A stretch of DNA of 50,288 nt, taken from positions 1 to 50,288 of the forward strand of contig CAYTHB010000016.1 of NCBI GenBank assembly GCA_964437515.1, written 5' to 3'. Below the pieces are notes generated by a model. It was not told the origin of the DNA. It saw nothing but the letters and a program-made list of their open reading frames with translations, and searched no databases. This DNA comes from Sterolibacterium sp964437515. GTDB taxonomy: Bacteria > Pseudomonadota > Gammaproteobacteria > Burkholderiales > Rhodocyclaceae. Within the stretch, counting starts at the first letter, position 1; each line of letters begins with the position of its first letter. Shown here piece by piece: positions 43,301-50,288 of this stretch. A program made the translations under genes and the position numbers.

Positions 43301-44749
43301 CACGAGTTGTATCCGCAGCGTCCGGGCTGGCCGGTGGTGGCAGATCGTCATCCGGTTGTGCCGTTGACGATGGAAATTGCGCTGCTGCGAGAGGCGATTG
43401 AATCCACTTTGCAAGGATATGTGGTCATACAGTTCAAGGAAGTGCATGCCTTCAACTGGTTGGTGGTCGATCAACCGACGGAAATTGTCATGCATCTGCA
43501 GATGCATCAATATCCGGAAATTGAAGTCGGTATCGAAGGTTACATGAAGGCCAAGGCGGTGGTTGATACGCATTATCCCGCGCCTACCGGGCGTTTTGAG
43601 GCGCAACGGAGTGGGGTGTTCGAGCGACGTTCGCGGCATCGTACAGCACCTTTTGAAAATCCGCGCCCGGCGGCGATCGATGCTCAGCATCTGTATGAAG
43701 AACGCTGGATGTTTCATGGCTCGGCGTATCAGGGCGTCATCCAGTTGGGACCCATGGCGGATAACGGGGTCAGTGGCCGTATCCGTGTGCCCTCAGGCAA
43801 GGGCGCGTTACTGGATAATATGGGGCAGCTTGCCGGTTATTGGGTGATGGAGCAGGACAAGGATTGTCTGGCGATGCCTATTAGCGTGGATCGCATCAGT
43901 TTCTATGGCACCGAGCCTGAGGTGGGTAGTGAGTTCGATTGTCATATCTGGGTGCGCCATCTCGATGGTGTGAGTTGTGTCACCGATCAACAGTTGCTCA
44001 ACGATCATGGTCAGGTCGTGCTGACGATGGAAGGCTGGCAGACACGGCGTTACCAGATGGACCGAGACTTCTTCATGCAAACTAAGCAAATTCAGCAGAA
44101 ATTGGTGAGTGAGGTGCTGGAAGAGGGGGTCGTGTTATTCCAAGATCGTTATGACACGGCAATTGTGCGCGATTATCTGGCAAAACGCTTCCTGAATCGC
44201 CCAGAAGTGCGAGAATATGAATCTGTGTCGCCGCGTCGTCGCAGGCAGTGGCTGAATGGACGTGTGGCGGTCAAAGATGCGGTACGCAAATATCTCTGGA
44301 ACAAACTGGGACGTTACGATTTATTCCCTAAGGAAATTGGGGTGAGTAATGACGATCGTGGTCAACCCCAAGTTGCACCTCATATTAGCGCTGGATTTGA
44401 GGATACTTTGCAGGTTTCCATTGCACACAAGGATTTGTTGGCGTTGGCGATGGCGGCAGAGCATTCCGTCGGAGTTGATATCGAGAAAATCGAACCGCGC
44501 ACCGATGAATTCATTGCATTGGCGATGAGTGACGAGGAGATAGCTTTACTCCCGCAGACCGGGCGTGATGAATGGATTGCCCGTTTTTGGGTGGCCAAGG
44601 AAGCACGGGCAAAACAACTCGGGACGGGTCTGGAAGGACGCCCCAAACAATTTGTAATCTGCGAAATTGATGGACAAAATCTGCGCGTCAATGAACAATG
44701 GGTCACGACGCGTAAGCGAGATAACTACATTATCGGATGGACGGTTTGA
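40307..44749 (+). CDS. Second synthase subunit: KS-AT-DH-phosphopantetheinyl transferase
   Basis: 1480 residues, TTG start with GGGGA upstream, 15 bp after the first subunit. KS covers about 1-440 (Cys212, His347, His391; all catalytic residues present). An AT-like domain (about 565-860) keeps GHSIGE (Ser635) and the FHSP His, but has FPGVDS where FPGQGSQ is expected and no obvious substrate-binding Arg. A double-hotdog dehydratase (about 985-1250) shows DH at 998-999 and D1170 in a DxxxQ motif. The last about 230 residues are an Sfp-type phosphopantetheinyl transferase with GVDIE (1389-1393) and WVAKEA (1428-1433), so the enzyme can activate its own carrier proteins. The KS-AT...DH-PPTase order recalls PUFA PfaC/PfaE and enediyne synthases. 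Confidence 0.87.
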   Translation: MTLKPPSAPIAIIGMACIYPGAPNLRCYWDNIVNGVDAISDVPEQRWAAGFYDPDSNEIDRFYCKRGGFVDDYVDFDPLKYGVMPKAAASADPDQLLSLRVGVDALNDAGYASRDFPRDKTGVIIGRGNYLSAGTLRLEQHVRLVPQTLQTVRDLIPDITADQLHQLRDQLKSKLDYYGPDVAVGMIPNLVASRLANRLDLHGPAYTVDAACASSLIAIEQACDALRSGQTDMMLAGGLHFTHDLTFWATFCQLGALSRTQTCRPFSENADGILAGEGIGMLVLKRLDDAQRDGDRIYAVINGVASASDGRSSSLLAPAVEGQLLALRRAWQQTGLDRQQIGLLEAHGTGTPTGDQAELQTLKTFFGVPNDQIVEETFRPVLGSVKSMIGHTMPAAGVAGVIKAALSIYHGILPPTLHCEQPHAMLQETRFRVAARQEPWPARDVQRIAAVNAFGFGGINAHVVLSRPLSKSDASSTVSVEAAQVQLPRVVTIAADTQQALLDQLQRQYWDSQPGSGSWRLAIVEPNAKRIELAIKVVSKGQAWHGRNQIFFSGDAMIASGGKIAFMFPGVDSLFEPRAEDVAAYFHWPLSEFCHPADPADVLFRVVLGLNKFNQMMFDVMGRLQIKAHGLAGHSIGEFSAMAAGGMLSQARVDAVMGVLENDPSTLQVPDVIFLAAACGIEIAQTAIGDLPDIVVSHDNCPHQVILCGKASAVEQVAQRLLNVNVLSQKLPFVSGFHSPMFAGHMQQYRDFYDATDLYEPNVPVWSATSGDLFPASMQEKKQLALEHLLQPVRFRQLVENMYAAGFRAFIQVGTGSLIGFVDDILKNRPHLAISANIAKRGGMEQLCHLVAALWVEGAELDLSLLGFEGDVRQATESSSNSIRLRLGVPLIKLDHALKLQNTLAAQMASLPLEAGQDPLHTLFNQTLISIQQAGAEVQAAWLERQKARGLPVESSMPVIQASAVSAPSVASNPPVAPFKKLIRQTLDVHDNISYVMDHELYPQRPGWPVVADRHPVVPLTMEIALLREAIESTLQGYVVIQFKEVHAFNWLVVDQPTEIVMHLQMHQYPEIEVGIEGYMKAKAVVDTHYPAPTGRFEAQRSGVFERRSRHRTAPFENPRPAAIDAQHLYEERWMFHGSAYQGVIQLGPMADNGVSGRIRVPSGKGALLDNMGQLAGYWVMEQDKDCLAMPISVDRISFYGTEPEVGSEFDCHIWVRHLDGVSCVTDQQLLNDHGQVVLTMEGWQTRRYQMDRDFFMQTKQIQQKLVSEVLEEGVVLFQDRYDTAIVRDYLAKRFLNRPEVREYESVSPRRRRQWLNGRVAVKDAVRKYLWNKLGRYDLFPKEIGVSNDDRGQPQVAPHISAGFEDTLQVSIAHKDLLALAMAAEHSVGVDIEKIEPRTDEFIALAMSDEEIALLPQTGRDEWIARFWVAKEARAKQLGTGLEGRPKQFVICEIDGQNLRVNEQWVTTRKRDNYIIGWTV

Positions 44750-44751
44750 AC

Positions 44752-45036
44752 ATGGCAGAGAGCAAGGATCAGGTGCTGGAGCAGATCATCAGCATCATCC
44801 GCACGACAGTCAATGAAGATTGGATAGAGGACTTCGACATCGATGCCAGCACCAGTTTCAATGATGATCTGGAGCTGGAGAGTATCGAGTTTGTTGGGAT
44901 TGCCGAGAAAATTCAAGAGCATTTTGGCAAACACATCGGCTTTCTTGAATGGTTGTCCAGCATGAAAATAGAACAGATCATCGCCTTGACGGTGGGTGAT
45001 CTGGTTGATTTTGTGCGTGACCATCTCAAAAACTGA
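44752..45036 (+). CDS. Free acyl carrier protein
   Basis: 94 residues. The phosphopantetheine attachment site is Ser44 in DDLELESIEF, followed by a typical helix III with VGDLVDFV. The chain is acidic and helical, as expected for an ACP. The ATG at 44752 lies 2 bp after the stop of the KS-AT-DH-PPTase gene; an earlier ATG at 44737 is possible. It could accept a starter, shuttle the product to tailoring enzymes, or serve the second KS/AT. It is distinct in sequence from the two integrated LSIDSIKR ACPs. Confidence 0.9.
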   Translation: MAESKDQVLEQIISIIRTTVNEDWIEDFDIDASTSFNDDLELESIEFVGIAEKIQEHFGKHIGFLEWLSSMKIEQIIALTVGDLVDFVRDHLKN

Positions 45037-45054
45037 GTTCAGGAGCCGAATCGC

Positions 45055-46233
45055 GTGGCGCGTATCCTCCTGACGGTTCCTCCGCTGACGGGTCACATCA
45101 ACCCTGCGTTGTCTGTCGCTGCCGAGTTGGAGCGGCGCGGACACGATGTTCGTTGGGCGGTGCATCATGCAGCAACGATGGATCTGATTCCAGATCGATC
45201 AAAAATTCTTGAACTGCCGTTGCCGGAAGACTTCATGGTCGGGTTGCAGGAAAAATCGCAAAAGGTGCGAGGTCTTGCGAGTGTCCAGTTTCTGTATGAG
45301 GATTTTTGTATTCCTTTGGCGCGTCTGTCTTTGGCTCCGCTGGAACAGATCGTGCAGGAGTTTCAGCCGGACATCATCCTGTGCGATCACCAAATGCTGG
45401 CGGGTGCATTGGTTGCACGACGTTTGAATGTGCCGTGGCTGAGTCTGGTGACGACTTCGGCATCTATACTCAAAAACTCGCATGTAGATGTCGTTGAAAA
45501 TTGGGTGATGGCGCAGTTGCGTACCTTGCAGGCCGACTATGGCATGACCGAATTGATCGACAGACCCGATTTTTCACCCTATGGTGTCATCGTCTTTTCT
45601 TCGCCGGAGTTGGTGGGAGAGCAACACGAACGTTATGCGGCGACCTATCATTTTGTGGGGCCTGCCTTTACGCATCGTCCACAGACCATCGACTTTCCGT
45701 GGCAGCGACTGGAGCCCAGCAAGGACAAGGTTCTGGTGTCACTCGGCACCGTCAGCCGCGATCGTGGTCTGCGATTCTTTGAAGTGTTGATCGAAGCATT
45801 GGCTGATTTACCCTTGCAGGTCATCATGGTGGGGTCTGAGGTTTTACGGACAAAGGCTCCAGAAAATTTCATCATTCAGCCGCGTGTGCCGCAAGTGGCC
45901 TTGCTGCCGCACATGACAGCCGTCGTGTGTCATGCGGGACATAACACGGTGTGCGAAAGCCTGTCGTATGGTTTGCCACTGATTGTGGCACCGATCCGCG
46001 ATGACCAGCCGGTGATTGCGCAACAGGTGGTGGATGCCGGTGCAGGGCTGTACATGCGTTATGGCAAGGTTTCCGTGCAGGTGGCGCGGGAGACATTGCA
46101 GCGTTTGTTGCACGAGCCTCAGTTTCGGCAAAATGCACAGCAACTGGCGGCATCCTTCAAACGTCTGGGGGGCGCGGCACAAGCGGCCGATGTGGTGGCA
46201 GATTATCTGGCCGCGCCGCAGGCATTACATTGA
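45055..46233 (+). CDS. GT1 (MGT/UGT-type) glycosyltransferase
   Basis: 392 residues, GTG start preceded by AGGAG. It is a two-domain GT-B fold. The donor-binding block runs from VPQVALLPHM through HAGHNTVCESLSYGLPLI (H293 region) to DDQPVIAQQV, matching the nucleotide-sugar signature of natural-product and lipid glycosyltransferases. The N-terminal TGHINPALSVAAEL acceptor domain is typical of the macrolide/zeaxanthin transferase branch. It should add one sugar to the hydroxyl of the synthase product. The sugar cannot be predicted. It sits in the operon between the ACP and the hydrolase. Confidence 0.9.
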   Translation: MARILLTVPPLTGHINPALSVAAELERRGHDVRWAVHHAATMDLIPDRSKILELPLPEDFMVGLQEKSQKVRGLASVQFLYEDFCIPLARLSLAPLEQIVQEFQPDIILCDHQMLAGALVARRLNVPWLSLVTTSASILKNSHVDVVENWVMAQLRTLQADYGMTELIDRPDFSPYGVIVFSSPELVGEQHERYAATYHFVGPAFTHRPQTIDFPWQRLEPSKDKVLVSLGTVSRDRGLRFFEVLIEALADLPLQVIMVGSEVLRTKAPENFIIQPRVPQVALLPHMTAVVCHAGHNTVCESLSYGLPLIVAPIRDDQPVIAQQVVDAGAGLYMRYGKVSVQVARETLQRLLHEPQFRQNAQQLAASFKRLGGAAQAADVVADYLAAPQALH

Positions 46234-46242
46234 GCTATTCGT

Positions 46243-47004
46243 ATGACCATGCTTGAAACCAACGGTGTTCGCTTGAATTGTCAACCGTTGGGTTCGGGGC
46301 CGTTGCTGGTGATGTGTCATGGCTTGGTGTTTGGCAGTATTGCCACATGGTATTTCACTGCGGCTGCAAAACTGGCAACGCGTTTTCATGTGGTGCTTTA
46401 TGATCAACGCGGTCACGGCAAGAGCGATCTGACGGCTTCGGGCTACGATCTCGAAACGCAGGCCAGTGATCTGGCGGGACTGATTGAGCATTATCAGTCT
46501 TCAAATCTTTATGAGAAAGTGACGCTGGTTGGGCATAGCTATGGCGCCCTCATTGCGATGCATTACGCCCTGCGTTATCCGGAGCGTGTCGCCAAACTGG
46601 TATTGATCGATGCGCCATTGCCTGCCAGTCGCTATGTCTATCCAAGCATGGCGGGGGTCGATAGCCGTGAAGCACTGGATCGCTGTTTCCCGACGAATAT
46701 CCGGCAAAAAATGATGCAGGGCAGCCGTTCTGCGCAACGCTTGCAAGAGCGTATGGATTACTTGTTCTTGCAAAGTACCTTGCGTGCCGATGTCGCTGCG
46801 GCACATGATGTCGAGGACGAAATGCTGCGTCGTTTGACGATGCCCGTGTTGTGTTTATATGGACGTGATTCGGATTGTCTGGCAGCGGGTGAGCGACTGG
46901 CACGGGTATTGCCGGATGCTCGTTTGGAAGTGCTCCCGTGTGGACATTTCATCCCTGTCGAAGCCCCCGAGGCCATGACTTCCCACCTGGATGCTTTTTT
47001 GTGA
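46243..47004 (+). CDS. Alpha/beta-hydrolase (possible product-releasing thioesterase)
   Basis: 253 residues with a complete catalytic triad: Ser99 in GHSYGAL, Asp209 in YGRDSD and His235 in CGHFIPVEAP. The oxyanion strand MCHGLVFGS and the YDQRGHGKSD loop are also present. As the synthase has no thioesterase domain, this enzyme could release or edit the chain, or act as an esterase on the finished product. The gap to the glycosyltransferase is 9 bp, and its stop overlaps the probable GTG start of the methyltransferase. Confidence 0.85.
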   Translation: MTMLETNGVRLNCQPLGSGPLLVMCHGLVFGSIATWYFTAAAKLATRFHVVLYDQRGHGKSDLTASGYDLETQASDLAGLIEHYQSSNLYEKVTLVGHSYGALIAMHYALRYPERVAKLVLIDAPLPASRYVYPSMAGVDSREALDRCFPTNIRQKMMQGSRSAQRLQERMDYLFLQSTLRADVAAAHDVEDEMLRRLTMPVLCLYGRDSDCLAAGERLARVLPDARLEVLPCGHFIPVEAPEAMTSHLDAFL

Positions 47005-47858
47005 GTGTGAGTGATTCTTCCAACGCGGAAATTATGGGGAAGAACCGGCAACGGATTCCTCATTCGGCGTTGTATACCTCGGCCACGTGGAATTGGGCGC
47101 AACTCCCTTATGCGGATATCGTGACGCCGGAAGGTGCTGAAAACATTTTCCGTTTCGTCAATGCTTATCTGGTGTTGTACCGTTGCTTGAATCCACAAAA
47201 AATTTCGCTCAAGCATAATTTGCTTCATCGACACACCGCCATTGATACTTTGATTCGGCGTTCATCCTGTCGTCAGATCATCGAAATTGCGGCAGGCTTT
47301 TCTCCGCGTGGCTGTATGTTCAGCGAGGATTCTGCGTATCAATATTACGAGGTGGATTTGCCCGAAGTGCTGGCGCTCAAACGGGAACAGCTCAGTCGAA
47401 GCCTGCGCGGTCGTGAAGTATTGGCGCGACCCAATTTTTCCTTGATCGAAGGCGATATCACGCAGATGAATTTTTCAACCTTTGCGCCAGCAACCACTTT
47501 GGTGGTGAGTGAAGGCATCATGATGTATTTCCAGCGTGAGGCTCAACTGGCGATCTGGCGCAACATCGCGCAATTCGTGAGCGATCAAGGGGGTGAATAT
47601 CTGTTTGATTACATCCCGATCGACGACGAGCCACCGCGCAGCACGCTGGGACAGCTATTGAGCGATCTTCGTCAATCGCTGTTTCATCCCCCGCCTGCGT
47701 TTGCCTATGATGAGCGAACGCGCGTCGATGTGCGTGCGGATCTGCTGGCTTCAGGATTTTCATCCGTTGAAACCATCGATACACGGAATGTGGCGCACGA
47801 TTGGGGCTTGCCGCACGCTGATGTGCGGACGCGTACCATTATTTATCGCTGTCGTTGA
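47001..47858 (+). CDS. Class I SAM-dependent methyltransferase (LCMT/PPM1-like O-methyltransferase)
   Basis: 285 residues from the GTG at 47001, whose GTGA overlap with the hydrolase stop supports coupling; an ATG at 47034 is the alternative. Motif I EIAAGFSPRG (about residue 95), YYEVDLPEVL with the acidic ribose-binding residue, EGDIT and EGIMMYF follow the leucine-carboxyl-methyltransferase-like pattern. Many such enzymes methylate carboxyl or hydroxyl groups on natural products. It is the last gene on the plus strand of the operon and is 29 bp from the convergent acyltransferase. Confidence 0.82.
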   Translation: MSVSDSSNAEIMGKNRQRIPHSALYTSATWNWAQLPYADIVTPEGAENIFRFVNAYLVLYRCLNPQKISLKHNLLHRHTAIDTLIRRSSCRQIIEIAAGFSPRGCMFSEDSAYQYYEVDLPEVLALKREQLSRSLRGREVLARPNFSLIEGDITQMNFSTFAPATTLVVSEGIMMYFQREAQLAIWRNIAQFVSDQGGEYLFDYIPIDDEPPRSTLGQLLSDLRQSLFHPPPAFAYDERTRVDVRADLLASGFSSVETIDTRNVAHDWGLPHADVRTRTIIYRCR

Positions 47859-47887
47859 TCCGTCGGCTCGGGCGCATCAACTGATCG

Positions 47888-49123
47888 TCAGGCGCTCATC
47901 TTCTGACGAAAATCCTCGGCCAGTCGGTCAAGCTGTCCTTCCTTGTTGTAAGCGGCAGGTGTGGAGAACACGACTTCGGTGTGGTCGGCATGATTCATGA
48001 TGACGACATTCATTTTTCCTACGGAACCTGGGATGCCGATGCAACTGGTTGCCTGAAACTGAGGGCATGAAAAGTCTTCTGGTTTGAACATACCCATGGA
48101 TACGATTCCGCCACTGGGCAATACTTTGTTTTTGGCATAGAGCAGGGTGTTGGCATGGATGCGCATGTCCTTGAGCAGCATTGATATCGGAATCCATGGA
48201 ACCCATTTGAAGATGGGAGGGATGACGCAATCCTGATAGTTTTTGATTCCTTGATTGATTTGTTGCATGACGGTTTTTGCGGTGGCATCCGGATCAACCT
48301 TGATCCGCAGGAAGCCTGTCATATTGGCGGTCGTATCGACTTTCTCCCTAAGATCCCGAAGGTCGACGGGGATGGTGAAGCCGATGTCACTGGGTGTGTC
48401 GCTGTGCTGGCGTGCATACTGCGCCAGAAAAATAGCCATTTTGGGCAACATATTGCTGATATTACGATTGACGATGATGCGTCGCCAGACATAGAACAGC
48501 TTTTCATCCCTTGCGGCACTCGGCTTGATGATGGGGATGCACTCCATTTCAAGTGGAGCACCTTGAATCTTGTCTTGAAATTTGAGTTTGACTTCATTGT
48601 CGGTCAAGGATGAATGCGATCCTATCGGCGTTTCGCCACGGAGTATCCTGAAAAAGTCCTTTACAAAATGCTGCAACCCACGTGCATCCATTGCAGCATG
48701 CAAGACGCGCATGACGATACGCTTGGGTTCTGTCCGCTCTCCCGGAATGAGGTACATATCGCAAACCGGCCCCCCCGCGAGCGTGTCAAAGCTACCTTCC
48801 ATGAACTCGGCGCCACGTTCGCTATTGCAATCAAAATCTGGCGCCTGAATTTCGTACACCACCGGGGAAATGCCACTATCCACCCATTTGGAAAAGCCCA
48901 GAAAAGACTTGAGTCTGACCCGCGCTCCCGGGTTGCACTCGGCGGCTTTATCGACGGCATCCTGAAGCTGTTGGCGCGTCAGGGTGCCTGTTCCTTCGAT
49001 CAGCGCAACAATGTTGTAACGATAGAGCTCATTGATTGCCAGTGAAAAACGTTCGGTGGCAGACATTTTCCGTGTGTATCGTTTGCCGTGGCTGAGGGTT
49101 GCAGTCATGGTGCCGGGTTCCAT
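47888..49123 (-). CDS. Condensation-domain-like acyltransferase (PapA/WES-type fold)
   Basis: 411 residues; later in-frame ATGs at 49108 and 49066 are possible starts. The motif HAAMDARG (His142, Asp146, Gly149) fits the HxxxDxxG pattern of NRPS condensation domains, PapA-like polyketide acyltransferases and wax-ester synthases. A second-half block around DIGFTIPVDLRD resembles the conserved structural Asp-Arg region. Such enzymes acylate hydroxyl groups. It faces the synthase operon tail-to-tail and follows the HDOD gene by 34 bp, so it may be transcribed with that gene while serving the lipid pathway. Confidence 0.72.
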   Translation of the reverse strand: MEPGTMTATLSHGKRYTRKMSATERFSLAINELYRYNIVALIEGTGTLTRQQLQDAVDKAAECNPGARVRLKSFLGFSKWVDSGISPVVYEIQAPDFDCNSERGAEFMEGSFDTLAGGPVCDMYLIPGERTEPKRIVMRVLHAAMDARGLQHFVKDFFRILRGETPIGSHSSLTDNEVKLKFQDKIQGAPLEMECIPIIKPSAARDEKLFYVWRRIIVNRNISNMLPKMAIFLAQYARQHSDTPSDIGFTIPVDLRDLREKVDTTANMTGFLRIKVDPDATAKTVMQQINQGIKNYQDCVIPPIFKWVPWIPISMLLKDMRIHANTLLYAKNKVLPSGGIVSMGMFKPEDFSCPQFQATSCIGIPGSVGKMNVVIMNHADHTEVVFSTPAAYNKEGQLDRLAEDFRQKMSA

Positions 49124-49157
49124 CGAATCAGTTTGAAGGTGAGCGTAAAAAAATGGG

Positions 49158-50012
49158 TTACAGTGCGATAGACGGTAACAAGGGCGCCAGGAGTTCTGGC
49201 TCGACGCCCAGCTTGATGGGGAGCATGTCCGCGTTAATACGCAAAAGTGCTTGGATGGCTTTTAGATCGTCGGGTAAGGCAGCGTCTTCCCATCCTTGTG
49301 CAGAATGACGCGCCAAATCGACAGCCAGTGCAACATTTTTGACGCGCGGGGTGTCGTTGACACTGTGATCCATCAACAATGTCAATAATTGGGGCAGCCC
49401 CCAGTAACTGACGAAAGCCTGCTGAAGTTCCAGCATCGTAATACCAAAGACATCAACCTGCGCCGTCACACTACGTAGCTGGGGATTCTCGGTTTTCATG
49501 GCTTCGACACGCAAGGACAGGTCGGGTGCAAAGCACCACATCATCAAGTCAGCCACATCATGAAGCAAAGCCGCCAGCGTGATTTCTTCCACTTCAAGAT
49601 CATGGCGATGTATAGCCCAGTCGCGTGCCCAATGCGCCGCACGGCGCGAGCGCTGAACGACTCTCAAGAGACCTAATAGTGCTTTAGGATGCGCCTTGAG
49701 GTGATCTTCGATCAGGGATAGCTGATCAAATTCGCGAAAAAATGGCTCGATACCAATCATCAACAAAGTGCGTTCGATGGTCGTGATATCCGTCAATTGC
49801 GTTTTGCGACGATGTTGCGCCATGTGGGCAAACAGTCGCAGCGTCAATAGAGGATCTTGCAGAATAATGCCGGCAAGGGTTCGCGCATTGACCGATTCAG
49901 CCTTGGGACGAAGCTCGTCAAGCGCTTGCGCCGTGTGCCGCAATACGGGAATTTCATGCCCGGAAAGTGAAAGCACCCAGGCATCAGTATCAGGTAGGGG
50001 CTGATCGATCAT
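49158..50012 (-). CDS. HDOD-domain signalling protein
   Basis: 284 residues. The HDOD core is visible as VLRHTAQAL, LAGIILQDPLLTLRLF (about residues 45-62), a central helix set with RRAAHWARDWA and LAALLHDVADLMMWCF (about 143-158), and SYWGLPQLLTLLMDHS. HDOD proteins resemble HD phosphohydrolases but usually lack the metal ligands, and act in signalling, often linked to c-di-GMP. Its start is ATG at 50012. It precedes the condensation-like gene on the same strand and is divergent from the strong promoter at the right edge. Confidence 0.88.
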   Translation of the reverse strand: MIDQPLPDTDAWVLSLSGHEIPVLRHTAQALDELRPKAESVNARTLAGIILQDPLLTLRLFAHMAQHRRKTQLTDITTIERTLLMIGIEPFFREFDQLSLIEDHLKAHPKALLGLLRVVQRSRRAAHWARDWAIHRHDLEVEEITLAALLHDVADLMMWCFAPDLSLRVEAMKTENPQLRSVTAQVDVFGITMLELQQAFVSYWGLPQLLTLLMDHSVNDTPRVKNVALAVDLARHSAQGWEDAALPDDLKAIQALLRINADMLPIKLGVEPELLAPLLPSIAL

Positions 50013-50198
50013 GTCCGTCGTGGTGTTACCGTCGTTATCATTGGATGTACTGATTATGACAGTAAGTGAAAAGGCATGTGCATGAAATGATCCTGAATGT
50101 AGAGAAAAAGTAATGCTTAGCCATGCAGATATCGCCCATGATTTTTAAGGGTTTTTAAGAAAGTTGCCCTTGTTTTTGAAAAAAGTTCGCCAAAATTG

Positions 50199-50227
50199 TT
50201 TACAAAGGAGAAAAGAGCCCATATAAT
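50199..50227 (+). promoter_or_regulatory. Near-consensus sigma70 promoter, probably of an operon beyond the window
   Basis: TTTACA (50199-50204) and a perfect TATAAT (50222-50227) are separated by exactly 17 bp. The 50 bp upstream are rich in A and T runs, like an UP element. No ORF starts in the remaining 60 bp. The downstream GCTGCTGACGCAGC-type sequence looks like the leader of a stable-RNA operon, so an rRNA operon is likely but unproven. Confidence 0.7.
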
Positions 50228-50288
50228 TCTCTTTCTCTGCTGCTGACGCAGCGAAGCCCGCCGATTAGGTGGGGATGAGAAGATCCTT

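Overview
The window looks like the chromosome of a Gram-negative betaproteobacterium of moderate GC. The gene order trxA-rho-rpmE followed by fdxA and fadD, and the run lpxH-ppiB-ppiA-(L,D-transpeptidase)-(TPR protein) divergent from cysS, are arrangements I associate with Nitrosomonadales/Burkholderiales-type genomes. The genus cannot be fixed from the sequence alone.

Left part (1-31 kb) is mostly housekeeping, with small accessory patches. After a short repeat that may be the end of an insertion sequence come a lone FecR-domain protein, truC, an overlapping pair (M48 protease, rsgA), orn, a GT-C glycosyltransferase, and the block trxA-rho-rpmE. Next are fdxA, fadD-ubiX, a DUF2189-type membrane protein, and a long minus-strand run. 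That run comprises the TPR/NTF2-like protein, the L,D-transpeptidase with the same C-terminal fold, ppiA, ppiB, a GGDEF-EAL protein with a CZB-like tail, lpxH and recQ. Divergent from it are cysS, tRNA-Leu(TAA), a SyrD/PvdE-type cyclic-peptide exporter, small membrane proteins, an AI-2E/PerM permease and a NYN-OST-HTH protein. The stretch 28.2-29.7 kb is accessory-like. It holds two inverted copies of a short dispersed palindrome, a 171-bp MITE-like element with 17-bp terminal inverted repeats and a 5-bp target duplication, one orphan ORF, and tRNA-Val(CAC) with a terminator. A spermidine-synthase-like protein, tRNA-Arg(CCT) and the ABC-F gene uup follow.

Right part (33-49 kb) is a specialised-lipid/polyketide locus and is the most interesting content. 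One 2442-residue protein carries two nitronate-monooxygenase/PfaD-like barrels, KS, AT, two PUFA-type ACPs and KR. A second, 1480-residue protein carries KS, an unusual AT, a double-hotdog DH and an integrated Sfp-type phosphopantetheinyl transferase. They are followed on the same strand by a free ACP, a GT1-type glycosyltransferase, an alpha/beta hydrolase and a class I methyltransferase, with very short or overlapping junctions that indicate an operon. Facing them is a condensation-domain-like acyltransferase (HxxxDxxG) behind an HDOD gene. Together the genes could build, reduce, dehydrate, release, glycosylate, methylate and acylate a long-chain product. A glycolipid or secondary lipid is the simplest inference, made by an iterative synthase related to PUFA, heterocyst-glycolipid and enediyne synthases.

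The window ends with a near-consensus sigma70 promoter in an AT-rich context, likely driving an operon (possibly rRNA) that starts beyond the edge. No CRISPR array and no rRNA gene were found inside the window.
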